NCBI GenBank assembly: GCA_002633005.1
Contig: NMRA01000434.1
Location: 89,874 to 153,873, forward strand
Reading direction: 5' to 3'
From: Phoronis australis
Taxonomy: Eukaryota; Phoronida; Phoronidae
Length of the DNA stretch: 64,000 bases
Numbering within the stretch: the first letter of the stretch is position 1; every line of letters begins with the position of its first letter. The position numbers were made by a program, and so were the translations under genes. Below the pieces are notes generated by a model. That model saw nothing but the letters and a program-made list of their open reading frames with translations, was not told the DNA's origin and made no database searches. Positions 47,417 to 60,115 of the stretch are shown here, piece by piece.

Positions 47417-49440
47417 CCCTCTAGTTTTTCACAACAGCACACCTCTCGTGGTCCCTGCAACAGCAAAAGGCTCTAGTGTGCATCCAAATCAAAAATGACC
47501 CAGTGATGAGTATCTGGAGTATTGGTATCATCCACAGACACTGAGTGACCTGTGATATATAGCTAAGATCGCCACTATGTGGTTTGGAGAGCTGCTTGCA
47601 CTTTTGAAGTGGAATGAGATTACAGTCACCACAGAGATGGCGATATCGGAACCATCCGGAATGTTTTAATAACATTTAATTATATTTACGTAGTTCTTTA
47701 GTCATGCTTAAAAACACTCGATAACTAGTGTTCTGTAGATGACTAACCTTAAACAGACAAGGCAATAAAAATAAAACACAAAATCTCGTGGTGAGCAAGA
47801 TATTCGGAAACCTTTGCCAACCATGAAACAGGAAGAAAACAACAAGACATTAAAAAAATACATTAAATGCTGATAAACCATGTGGTCTCCTCAATTCTGC
47901 AATATAAGGCCAATTACATCCATGTGAGTCCACTGAGCACCCCACATCATCATGAAAGCTTTGGCAAAGCGCCAACAAGCATTGGTGTGCAGCCATCTAA
48001 AAATGTTATTCTGTTAACAATGGAGTCATGAGCAATTACGCTGTCTGACATGGCTGGATTCAGCATTAATTCATGGTTTAAGTGTTGTTATCCCTAATTC
48101 AATCCTTGGAAACTTTTAACCTGCTTAGAAAATGTACAATTAAAATGCAAATCCTCTGAGGTGTTTTGGCAATATTTTAAAGCTAACTCTTGAATTTATT
48201 TTGAAGCTGGGAACTTCCGTGAATGCGATTTTAGTTCAAGCTGTTTAGACAAACATCCAAACAAACAAAAAACAGTTTTTGGCAAACTTTTTAAAAACCC
48301 TAAAAATCCCCAAGTAAACAGCACAAATTCATGTTTTGCTAATTCAGTGTTAGGAACGTTTGGATTACCGAGACAATTTTTTCTCACAGGAGTTATTTCA
48401 AAAACATAATCAATGTACATTCAAATGCCCATGATATATGAAAACACATGGGTTGTGTTACGTCGACACAAGACACGCGACGAAAACCTAGCGGGATCAC
48501 ATGCTTCGCTTGTAATGCTTGGCGACATCTCGCAAGGACTAACATGATCTTGTGTTTTTGTGAATTTCTTGCATCTAGGCAATGCAGCCCTGGGGATCGT
48601 TTCATGAAAAAAAATTGAGATTTAAGACAAAAATTTGATCTGACAATCCACACAACTTAGTATGAAAAATAATAAAATCTCACAACATACAAAAGTCCAG
48701 GCTCTAAGAATATAGTTACACATAATTGTTAGTTACTGATACAATTTCTCACTAATTTCTAGACTGTGATACGCTTGTAATTACTTGGCTGAAGCCCCTT
48801 TTCAGCAATTGTGAGTTAGGAGCATAAGACCTACTTTCTGTCTTAGGAGTCTTCAGTCACTTTCATGAAGCAAATTCATGCCCATTCCACCTTTTGAATT
48901 CAGCCATAATTCATCCAAAATGTTTCATGCAGTCCGTTGACTGAAGACATTTACAAAACTTATTTGCAAGTAACACAGAAGTAAATTGTCCTTATTACAT
49001 GTTCCAATAACCAAATAGAATGGTTGTAGGTCGATTCCAGTTCACCTTTTTTCAAAGCTTTTAACTCAGATAGTTCCATAATCATCCGCAAAGTAAAAGC
49101 CCAAGTGTAGAAAATAATCAGAGCTTGGAATTTTCCTCTTATTTGAATTCCAGTTTCCGTTTTTCTCATCTTTTTTATCACCATTTTGACTTTATTCATG
49201 AAAAAACGTTTCATTTCAGTTAAATTTTAGGACACAAAAATACTTCTATCACATAAGCCTACTTATTTGATGAACGATATCTCAACTGAAAATTTTCCTT
49301 TTTTTGTCATTGGTCATTCCAAGCCCTGAATAATATTATTGGTTAAGAATTTTCAAAATGTTTAATGTTAGATATGCTAAAAAGCTGTGAAACGTCTGTT
49401 TGTACTGGAACGCATTGGTCTCAAAGTGTTAAACAATAGC

Positions 49441-49670
49441 AGTTAATTCTTCACTTCTTCAGCTCACAATATGACGGATGTGCAAAATTCTATTTTGTCA
49501 AAATTTCCTTACAAAAATAAATATTAAGAAATTTTACTGTATTGCTACCGTAGTTTGAACTGTGAAGATGTCATGAAACAACATTTCCATTATTTGTAGG
49601 AAAGTACTACACCTTCTTTGAAAAGATGGAAAATGACAACTTTGTCAATTCTCCTAATGCAAAATAAGTG
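49441..49670 (+). mobile_element. R1 MITE-like element, copy F
   Basis: Opens GTTAATTCTTCACTTCTTC, then CACAATATGACGGATG. It carries AGATGTCATGAAACAACA, also found in the partial copy near 13755, and the core GGAAAATGACAACTTTGTC. Confidence 0.55.
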
Positions 49671-51956
49671 CTGAATTACAGCACTACCAGAAACACGCAG
49701 GTTAACGCCCATGCCCGCGTAATTGGCCACCTCTGACTTAGCCAAATTTCGATGGAAGCGCCTACTGTTTGGGCAAATTCTGGGTAGATCCATATTTGAA
49801 TCTAGCAATTAATCACAACCCTCTCGTTGCAACTACAAATATTGGGTTGGGCCTGGAACGAATCGTCCGTGATTTTAACCAAGCGTACAAAATGTAGTCA
49901 TGTTCACTGATCTGAAACAGTACTTGCTGTTACGGTAAGTGGAGTGCCATTGGAGTTTCATAAACTTCCGCGGTATGACATTTTGCAGTGCGTTGATATA
50001 TTTGAAAACATCCGAGTTTTTTAACAACAGTCTCGCGAAACCACCCATTCAAAGTCGAAATACTGTTTCTGTTTAAACCGTGAGAAACTTTGCGGTTGTC
50101 GGGTTCCACTGATTGACCAAACCTACAAATTCCGTACTCGAATGAACACTCCGCGCGCTTGCCTATTTCAGCAAAATTTCGACGTAAGCAGCCACTGCTT
50201 GAGTAATCCCCCACCCTCCTGTCTTAGGGTTTTCCCGGCTAATTTAAGCACCCAAGACGATAACCTGCGAGTTTACAGTATTTCAATATGGTTTTAGAAC
50301 TGCTTGGCTGAATCAGGAAGTTGGTGACGAAATATTATTTATCTAAAAATTTAAGCAACGTATGAAGACAGTGACATGCAACACTTGAGAAGAGTCAAAG
50401 TTCAGATGTGTCAATTTGCCAAAAGGGAAGAGATGTTGCAACGCACCATTCAGCGTTAATATAATTCCTATGAGCAGGACCCTCTATAAAAGCATGTGTC
50501 ATCTGATTTATTTCATTTTTTCGTTTAATCTGTCTGTGTCATCATGTTCTGCCAACCTCACCGATCTCCCGAGTCCCAAAGAGATGATATCAACACATCA
50601 TGCGAGGAGCACGTGTCACAGTGATGTAGTTCCTTATTAAGGAAATGTCAAATCCGTCTGCTTACTTTATAGTCAATCCAGTAGTTAAACTTCCGAGGTG
50701 TTCGTGACTGCAAATTCATTCATTTCAGAAGCCCCGAGAATATTATAATGCATTCAGACACAAACAAACTATAATTGACGCAGACCCTGTCGCAAGCAGT
50801 CATGAGTGTCCAGCCCAGTCAATCATATGTCAACTTAGAGAAAGAAACTATTGAAATAAGGATTCAAAACTTGTATACCATGAGACTTCAGGAAATCCTA
50901 ATGTAACACTGATTAATTGTATTTGTTAAATGTTTGCTCACATGGACATTGCAGAGTGGGAACTCTAGAGGTTGGATTGTGATCGGTCATTGCCACAGCC
51001 GGTGCTACTGGTACACCTGATTCAATAGTGGTGAGCAGCTCAAGTCAACTTGCAGTGTTACATGAAATGGCCAATCCACTTTCAGTACTATGGAAAGCCA
51101 AGGCAGAAAAATTCTAAGGCATAAAACTTCTATATTTTTAATCAAGAATTAACTTCTCTACGGGCCCATAAAAATATAATCAAAACCAAAATTTATTGAG
51201 CCAGGACCAAAATTTAAGACATCGGACACAAAATTTGTAATGCCAGGACACAAAATTTGTCACGTCAGGATATAGAATTTCTCTCCAGAAGATTTCTTGC
51301 CAGGTCAAAATTTCATGCCAGGAAAAAATTTCTTGGCAGGATAAAATTTCATGCCAGGACAAAATTTCATGCCAGGAGACCACGTGGCAATGACGATCCA
51401 ATGTGTCTCTGTAATACTCAGCCACATTCAAGTCTATACATTGGCTTCTGTTGTAAAATGTGGAAGAGACAACAGAAATTGAACCTTATTGTCACAATAA
51501 TGTAACTGTTGTCGGCGAGACATGGTGTAACTATGAAGTCATCTCTTCGTGGATGGTCACTAGCCTTGTCCCCAAGCCTCATGATGGCGCTGATCGGTTT
51601 AGCCATTTGAGGATGGGTTATAGGAACTGCGTTCTATGCAATGATTGACCGCTGCCTCGACGTCACTATACAACAAAGGCAAATTTTAATTTTTTCACAG
51701 GCATTGTTGCTGGCATCCATGAAGCAAAAGGCATTGTTTTGGTTATTGTTTGAAATAAAGGTTGTTTGTGTACTTGTTTTCACTTCTTTTTCATTAAGAG
51801 TATCATAGAAATTAATCTGTTTTCGATTCAAAATACATCACTTTTGCAATAATTTAAAACTAAATTGCTGCAATATACCATTAGTTTTAATTTTGATTTG
51901 AAACTGCAAAAAATTCAAAATTACATTACTCATGATATTCCGGCGATTTCCGTTAT

Positions 51957-51980
51957 AATGTGTCAGAATTCTGACACATT
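51957..51980. repeat. Perfect 24-bp palindrome
   Basis: AATGTGTCAGAA followed directly by TTCTGACACATT, with no loop. It lies at the inner edge of the right arm of the foldback element. Confidence 0.9.
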
Positions 51981-52240
51981 TCATTTCCCATAACCAAGCC
52001 TCAAATGGCTAAATGGATCAGCACCATCTTGTGGCTTGGGGACGAGGCTGGGATGGTCACGTGTTCTCCTGGCATGAAATTTTCTTGACATGTGAAAATT
52101 TCCTAACAAATTTTGGCCCTGTCGTGATAAATTATAGGCCCTGGCATGATAAATTTTGGTTTGAGTACATTTTTTCTGGTCCTGCAGAGAATTTAATTCT
52201 TGAATAGAACATTGGTGTCCTGGAATTTTTTTCGCTTTGG

Positions 52241-52312
52241 CTTTCCATACAGTACAGGCTTTCCATACAGTACAGGCTTTCCATACTGTACAGGCTTTCC
52301 ATACTGTACAGG
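52241..52312 (+). repeat. Four tandem copies of an 18-bp unit
   Basis: Unit CTTTCCATACAGTACAGG at 52241, 52259, 52277 and 52295; the last two read ACTGTACAGG. The same unit occurs once, inverted, at the other end of the foldback element (51083-51099). Confidence 0.9.
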
Positions 52313-52401
52313 CATATGCATGCATGAACAGATTTGTTAAACTGCAAAAACTTTTTGTTCAGTGTAAACTCAAGTTTTAATATGTAGAAGCCGAAACTTA
52401 G

Positions 52402-52843
52402 ATAATCTGGCCAACCTCAGAATACGGAATGGGTAATTAGATTCATACGAAACTTTGAGATACTATGCTTTAATTATTCAGTGTTTGTTAAACCACTGCT
52501 AGGAATTGTTTTTAAAATGTTTCATTTTTGTATGAGGGGCTATAAAAATTGACTTTATGAAATGAAATCAAAACAATAATTTAGAAAACTATAACAGCCT
52601 TCTTGAGATTTTAATGTGAGCATTTGGTCCTGTTAATAATGCCATTGTGCTTTTGATGTACTTTCTTTTTTTGCTAAATTTTATAACTAAAAAGACATGT
52701 TCATCTGAGCCAATTAATATCAGATTGGTAAAAAGTCAAAAATAAAATTTTACAAACTTTCTACTTTTACTAAGTTAAAATCAAGTTTTGTGATTATTTG
52801 GCAAAATACACAGACTCGTGGTCTTGTCGATACAGTCATACAT
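52402..52843 (+). mobile_element. R2 dispersed repeat, copy beside the foldback element
   Basis: Shares ATCTGGCCAACCTC, GAGATACTATGCTTTAATTA, TTGCTAAATTTTATAACTAA, GGTAAAAAGTCAAAAATAAA and TTTGGCAAAATACACAGAC with the copy at 46186, interrupted by small insertions. Confidence 0.6.
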
Positions 52844-54029
52844 TAACCTTATATTTTAATGTGGGCCGGAGGCCTTTTTACATGAATAACTACATATATA
52901 CATTATACCTATACATATGTAGGCTGAGAACTTAAGCTTTTCAGGTGAGAGAAATCAACTCAAGTTGATAAACAATCATTATATTCTGAGTAAAATGAAA
53001 CAGGCTAATGTAAACAATTACCAAAAGTTCAGTTAGCGATAAATGACCTGTTCAGCCACTAGGCGGTCCTGAGGCGGAAATACACACGAGAACATGAAAT
53101 GGAAGTTCTTAGCATGAGCCTTTGACATACACTTTCCTAGCTGATTACAAAATCAAGACTCAGCGGACTCTCTATTAAAAAGGAAGGGGGGGGGGGGGTA
53201 TTTCTTCACTTGTTTAATGCTACAAAACAAAATTTGGTAAGGGGTTTCATTATTTATAGAGATGTAATGGCCTTTTGAAAAAAGGAACGACAATTTTGGA
53301 ACAATTACACTTGTGCAAAACAAGGAGAATTATCGTGACATCTGATACAATTATCAAATGACAATATTTAAAGCTTCATTTTGCCTTGTTTAGCTGCCTA
53401 CAAATTGAATATTGGACGGCATTTTACTTTCATAAAATCAATCTCCTAATGTTCCTTACCGTGACAGGATTCTATTTCCATTGCCAACAAGGACATGGAA
53501 ACAGCGGAGGACATCAGGAAGCACTTCATGGGAAATGGGTGTACTTCACTTGCAATTGTGGCTATAAACCTGTGACGTTGTCCCAAAAAATGCCCAAAAT
53601 TGGAACACTTTGTTATGTTCACTAAATTGAGACACCACAAAAATCAGATCAGGAGAAATTCGCCTAAGAACAACTTTTAGCATTGTCATAATTCGTAAAT
53701 GTCTACTGGAAAAGACAAGATTTCATCTGCGTCTATTCACCTTAGATTGGCTATGCTGCATGGTGTCTACTTGCAAAAAGTACAACTCTTATCACAAGAA
53801 GGGCACACTTATGGGAAAACTTGAACAACATCCTTGTTAGAACACATGCATCACTGACCATTAATTCCAGGTGTGCTACAGAGGTCAACAGTCTTATGCA
53901 ATATACCAATAAAGGGCTCACTGCAGCATGAAGAATCTGCAAGCATATCTTTGTCAATCTGATACCAAACATTGAGCTGTTTTTGAGATCACACTAACTT
54001 ACTGAACACATTGAACTTGCTAGGTGCAA

Positions 54030-54150
54030 CTATATTCGCTTAAAGTTTTGTAGGACCTTATCGACAAATCTCTTTTAGACAAATATCTAAAATATCGTAG
54101 AAATTAGTTTTGAAAAAAATTATCTTCAGAAAGCAGAAAGCCTGTACACT
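54030..54150 (-). mobile_element. R2 dispersed repeat, fragment
   Basis: The string GTAGGACCTTATCGACAAATC and the following ~80 bases parallel 21566-21680 (GTAGGACTTAATCGTCAAATC). It has the same sense as the inverted copy at 21555. Confidence 0.4.
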
Positions 54151-55579
54151 GACTTTTAACTTCACATGAATCTGTCGTTAAAGGAGAAGGCAACCTTTTA
54201 TCATGTCATCTTTAGTAAAAATGTGGTTCACTGATTATCGCAAACATATGTTTCAGTTAATTACGGCTTCCCGTAATTTTATGAATTAATCATGTCCTAC
54301 TCTGCCAGTGACATTTAAGGGGTTAAAAATTTCCCGCCATTTTGTTCTGCATTTGTTTTAACTGTAAGGATCTGTTGTACTGTTGTTATGTAATGGTTTC
54401 TTAACTTTGTCGTCACCACTTCCCATTGATGAGTTTTCTACGAAAAACTAAGTTGTTAGAGAACTCAATTACGTCGGATTTAGGAATTGTTTAATTTGTA
54501 GTAGCCTATAAATGACCGGAGTCGGCGATCCATATCACAGACACAGTGACGTGGTGATGAGGAACTTTTTTGCAAACAGTCAGTGAGTAGATATATATGT
54601 TTGAGCCGAGTTTAGTGAGGCAAAATACGCACAGACAGCTGTTGAGAGGTATGAGACAGAGACCGAGGACAGACAGGCACCACAGCGGGCTGTTTACATA
54701 CCGTACTAACATCATGCCTCATCTTCAGGAGAGTATACGCTTTTGATACTTGCCAATAACACTACATTACAACATTTGGTCAGAAACTGGTTTTGCATCT
54801 CATAGGTACTAACTGTCTTTTAGAAGGTAATGTCTATGATTTTTGTATGGGCACACATTTTCAATCTTATGCAAAATTTCAAAATTGTTGCATTTGCGAG
54901 TGATGCCTTTGCTGGAGTCGCATGAAACCGACTGCAAACCTCGTCATCTTGAGAACATTGCCATGTGACACTTGGCGAGCTGTAATTACGCTAAGCACGT
55001 TGCATTATTGACCTAGTTTTTTAAATGGACGGCCGCTAACACACTTATGAGCTGAGTCAGACAATCGGACTCACTCAGCTATTCAAATTTTTTATGTAGA
55101 CCTGCTTTGCAGCTCGCTGTACTACAGCAAAACTTTATTTGCAACAGAATGACAAATAGCAAACTAACTAGGTGAGAAAAATATTTTTACATAAATTAGC
55201 TGTATCAAGCATTCATACCGTCTTAGCTCGCAGTAGTAAACAGATGCTCTGCTGCTGATATAAATCCTACGCCTATTAAAGAAGAAAACTTTTAAGAGTA
55301 TTTAAATGGCAAAAACACTAGCCTTGACTTCAGTGAATGTCTGGCGGACGATGAGAGACCTACAAGAATCGATGAGAGACGAAGAATCCGGGATTTCTAA
55401 TAAAATCACAATACACAATTGGATTTCATTCTCATATGGCTCTGACTAAAGCTAACAACTTCAGGATGTGTCTATCCCACCCAACAATAATCCCAAAAAT
55501 GCATTGTTGGCAGTAAACTGTGATTATGTCCCTTAGAAAGGAAAACAGTTAGCACAGCAGTAGGGCAGAAATGTGGCAG

Positions 55580-55651
55580 GTGCCTCACACACAGCATTCT
55601 GGGTAAATACAGCATGTGCCTCACACATAGCATTCTGGGTAAATACAGTGA
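55580..55651 (+). repeat. Tandem duplication, 36-bp unit
   Basis: GTGCCTCACACACAGCATTC... and GTGCCTCACACATAGCATTC..., starts 36 bases apart (55580 and 55616). Confidence 0.85.
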
Positions 55652-55890
55652 ATTCTCACCAGCTTGGGACACAATATGCGAACAAGTGAAATTTTGCTTT
55701 TACTTCTTATTATTTTATAAATCACCCACAGTACCAAAATATTGCTTTGTCATATCCAACTTCTGTACTATAACCACCCATAAAAAATGTTTTGAAAAAA
55801 ATTGGCCATTCACGTCAAACATAATAGACTTTGAAAATCAAAAGCACAACTTTGCTAATTATTTTTGTCCCAAACTCAGTAAGATTTTAC
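55649..55890 (+). mobile_element. R1 MITE-like element, copy E (clearest terminal repeats)
   Basis: The ends are inverted relative to each other. GTGAATTCTCACCAGCTTGG at the left aligns with the reverse complement of the right end, GTAAAATCTTACTGAGTTTGG. This copy shows best that the family has terminal inverted repeats of about 25-30 bases. It lies just after a 36-bp tandem duplication at 55580-55648. Confidence 0.65.
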
Positions 55891-56627
55891 AAAACCAAAG
55901 AATTAATGATGGCCCTGGGAAGTGGCTCAATGTGCCAGGATGGGACACTGAGTAAACAACAGTAAGGTTTGTTCTTGTTATACTAGTTCATCCACACATC
56001 CTAAATAGCTTAACAACATCAAAAGGTTCATTGAAGCTGTTTAATCACTACATCTTGGGCCCATGTCAGCATGAACTGTTTGTATTATGTAATGTTAGTG
56101 GGTATGTTATTCATACTAATGTGTCAACCATAGCCCTGATCAATAGCAGAACTGTCAGCCAGTTCAATGAGATGTATAATTAATTTTCATCTGATACCTA
56201 ATATAAACACTTCAGACAGTGAAATGGTTGGATGTTGATAGGATCTTTGAAATCTGGTAAAATTTGAAGACAATTTCATGAGCAATGACAACTGCACACT
56301 AAGGGGAAAGTAATTTCATCTCTGGAGTTTTTAATCATTTGACATTGTCCCGAGTACCCACTCCCCTCCACTTCTGAATTCACAATGAAACACTCCATAA
56401 CAATTGTGAAAGATGTGAAGATGAATAAGGGAATCAACCTAAGACTAGATACCCACCCTGCACCACATGGTAGTGTTATTGTGGAAAATGCCCTGTCATG
56501 GGCAGCGCAGCACTGAAATGTGTGGACGGCTTTGCGGGGGCCCCCCCTCCCCGCCCCCTATGGTGCGCCGCCCATGCCTATGAACATGATCTGTGCTATT
56601 AGCAATTAATGCATCTGTATTTCTGTT

Positions 56628-56845
56628 CAATAAATTACCATGTTCAGAATGTTTAATACGGAGACGTTTACTCACGTTCTATATTGGCGTGGTGGCAGTG
56701 TACTTTATGGACATATTCACCTCCAGCAAAATTTTCAATAAATTACCATAATCAGTACATTTAATACAGAGATGTTTACTCACTTACATTCTATATTGGG
56801 GTGGTGGCAGTGTACTTTATGGCCTTAGTCACCTCCACCAAATAT
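56628..56845 (+). repeat. Tandem duplication, 108-bp unit
   Basis: Units start CAATAAATTACCATGTTCAG (56628) and CAATAAATTACCATAATCAG (56736). Both contain GTGGTGGCAGTGTACTTTAT and a CACCTCCA block. Confidence 0.85.
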
Positions 56846-59800
56846 TTCAGTGTAACTCTTTCTTAATTAGAAACTAAACCTATTTTTTCAAAATCTAGAA
56901 ACATTATATGGCAAATCATAACGGAACCAGTAAACATGACCTGTGGACCAACAGAACCTAACTCATACTTATGGTTGAGCCACTTCCTCAGAAATACTTT
57001 ATAATAACAAACCAACATAATGTCAGAGATAACCATCTCATCAGCACCAGACATCTACTCACCTATACTTAGGAGTACCAAAATTTAACACATGCCATCA
57101 AAGTTCAATGAAATTCTAAAATAAGATTAGAGAGCAGACTAAGCTTTACAAAATAAACAGTGCTGTAATGCTGTGGCTTAGCTCCACTCTTTGTATGTTA
57201 CAATAATACAGGCATTGCAGTTTTGTAGACAGAGGCTAGACTTCCTGCAGAATGGCGAAACAATAAGCATCTTATGTATGTGCATTAGAGGACAAATTCA
57301 AGTCACAATAAATAATGGCTGACCCTAATTTAAAAGGATAAAGGTTTATTCAAGGCATGTTTACTCCTGATATATGTGAGGAATACTTTGTTACAAACAT
57401 GACAAAAGACAAATAAAAAATGTAAGGCAGTCTTACCTTGATTCTAGTGGGAATAATGTTTAAGCTAAAGTCAACTGAATATTTTGCATACCGTGGAACC
57501 CCATACATGGTGTCTTGAATAGGCAACCAATCTCAAATAAGGATCGTACTGCCTTAGTGACGAAAATCATCAGGCATTTTAGTGTAAAACATGAAGTTAT
57601 TAATTGAAGTGGTTGGCCAGCTATTAACCCATGTTAGATTCATCTCAAGAGCCGAAATTCTGATTTGGACCACATAAAACTGGTTAGTCAGCTTGCATGC
57701 TCAGATTAGAAGATTTACAATGAAATGACAGAATGTTATTACTTGAGACCCTGCTCAGCACACTGACATGACCCTGACAAGCCAATGTGTAGAGCCAAAA
57801 GCCCTGAAATCACCAGCAATTAGACTAAGGAACAATTTGTGACTTTAATACTGATTAACGAAAGTAGGCAGTTGCCTAAACAGTATGAATCAAAAGTTAG
57901 TTTCTGTGGAGGGAGGCAGATTTAATAGTCATTTAGCATGGTATCCCACAAATAACCAATGTAACTACCAAACAAACATGATGGAAAAAAATAAGACCAA
58001 TGTGATGGAAAATGTAAACACTGATGCTCCCGTATGTTATAAACTATACTTACCTGAAATGCTGCTTTCACACCTGAACTACTAAACTTACTAAAGCCCT
58101 AGGTAGTTGAGACAGCAGTAAAGATCAGTTTACCAAGCAAGGAAGCGTGAGCGGAACGACAGAGGCCTTTGGGCAAGGGTATGTGTAAACATTAATTATG
58201 CACCACGACACCACATTTTATCACTTTATGATGTGTAATCTTTTGTGGGACCAGTCTGTAATACTAGTGACGGGCGACAACCTGACTCGACTTGTCATGA
58301 ACGACGTCAACACTCAATGACCAAAGAAAGACACAGAAAAGTCACCGACTTGGCAATACGGGTTGGAAGCACTGAGGACCTGTACACTACAGGCAAGCAT
58401 GGCACGAACACCACCAACTCAGTCGAAACGTAACGATGAGAAACACGAGAAGCTAACAGCTGAGCAATTAATGCCAATATTGTTACCGCATCCGAAACTA
58501 GACAACAATGTCAATGTCCACAGCTCGAATATTCAGCTCAGTTTGAGGGTTTGTTTACCGATAGCCTTCTTGACGCAAAGCTGTACATACATGCTAAATA
58601 TATTTTGACGATACCCTTCATACAGCTAGCTCAGTGGCTGGCTAGCTGGCTGTCAACTTTACCGAGTACTTCAAAGAGGGCTTCAATACATTTCACATCC
58701 CGCTAGTCAGAACTTAACAAAAATAAAACTGCGTCGCCTACCTGCCGTTTGCCATTACTATTAGCCTGTTGTATAGGTGTCAACCATGTCAACATTTCCA
58801 CGTATTTTTTCACGTGTTCTGTTCCAGAACTTTGACCCTTACCGTTATGTTGTGCCACCTGGTGGCTAATTTGAAAAATATCTATTCAAATGTGAATCGC
58901 GCTCAGCAGAGCCCTTCAGCAGACCTCTGTGCCCGGTTGCATGGAACAGTTCCAAACAGCGATTCAACTAAGGTCTCTAAATCTTTTGTATAATTGTGTT
59001 GTTCTTTACTCAAACACGTACTTGTTTTCTGTCTGTGAGCTTTTCTTTGACTTAAGACGTTTTCTAATAATATTATAACTAAAATCTGAGCAATTAATTC
59101 ATTGAAAATAAATAATAGACTTATTCCTTAAATTAGGGTCGTTACATGAAAAGATCCCTACTTATTTTCAATTATATTGCGAATTCAATGTAGAAATCAC
59201 TCTCGCTTTGTATCAAAACCAAAAATTGACTTAGTAATGAAACTAAAACAGCATGAGAAAGGACGTTTAGTGTTTTCACAAGTTCACAAGGACGGACGCA
59301 TTAGATTTAGGGACCTTTAGTTAGGCGAGTCCCTATTTGGGACTGTTTCATGTAAGCAGGCACAGGGCACCGATAATAGACGTAGATTAAATATTAAACT
59401 CGTTTCTCTCGCGCGACCTACCTTAGAACAGATAAATTTTCTTTGTTATCTGACAAAAGATTTTTCCATTCAAAAAACGAAACATTTAAAAAAAATGAAC
59501 GCGCCTCAGCTCAGTGGATGAGTTGAAGGTAGGGTTGATATTTCTCTTAACATACATACCAACCTATCGCCAGTAGATAGCGATAACTTTAGAGTGAAAA
59601 CATTCTGAAAACCAGAAAGCCTAGCAATTTCACAGTTACCTATGGCAATAGTCAAAAATAACGCCGGTGCCCGCAATTTGAGAACCAGTTTTCTTGTCCA
59701 AATGACACTAGCCACGCTTGCTTAGGTCAAGTCTCAACTTGATTGGTCAGGTGACCTATAATTTATGTATTTATGACAAAAAATGAAAGGGTGATAATTG

Positions 59801-59962
59801 CAATTTTGGCAATGTCTTGATATCCATGGCAACCCATTACTCACAGCATACTGTTTTCATACATATTGTTTAGTCATTTTTAATTTGTACAATCAAAATA
59901 GTTCGGTAGCAGCCCTTCGTTTATACAAACGTCGTTTAAAATATGACTAGAATTTTTGTTTG

Positions 59963-60115
59963 CAAGCTTGATACTGGTACGCTCGTAATTTCGGAACAGT
60001 CTCCTTTCTTCGGGCGTACAGGTATGAAGTAAAACACCGAGAGACATAACAAACAATTTAAAACACTAGCTATTTTTCGAAATACGAAATTACGAGCGTA
60101 CCAGTATCAAGCTTG
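59963..60115. repeat. Perfect 31-bp inverted repeat around a 91-bp centre
   Basis: The left arm (59963-59993) begins CAAGCTTGATACTGGTACGC and the right arm (60085-60115) ends with its exact complement. No mismatch over 31 bp implies a recent or maintained structure, such as a miniature inverted-repeat element. No target duplication is obvious. Confidence 0.85.

Larger units (their letters stand above)
51083..52312. mobile_element. Foldback element with long inverted arms
   Basis: The arms pair from the outside in. CAGTACTATGGAAAGCC (51083) pairs with CTTTCCATACAGTACAGG units (52241-52312). TCAAGAATTAACTTCTCT (51142) pairs with its reverse complement near 52190. ACCAAAATTTATTGAGCC (51184) pairs near 52150. 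The AAAATTTCATGCCAGGA tandem array (51240-51380) pairs with 52060-52150. GATGGTCACTAGCCTTGTCC to GGGTTAT (51551-51621) pairs with 51990-52057. The left arm has an extra ~165 bases (51386-51550) absent on the right. No conserved open frame, so non-autonomous. No target duplication is obvious. Confidence 0.72.

Noticed and set aside
52690-52704. p53-type half-site AGACATGTTC upstream of the MIEAP gene
   Set aside because: Only a single half-site, inside a dispersed repeat and about 5 kb from exon 1; such decamers are common by chance.
58399-58548. Plus-strand frame starting MARTPPTQSKRNDEK
   Set aside because: It looks mildly protein-like but has only a weak donor, no known match and no neighbouring exon.
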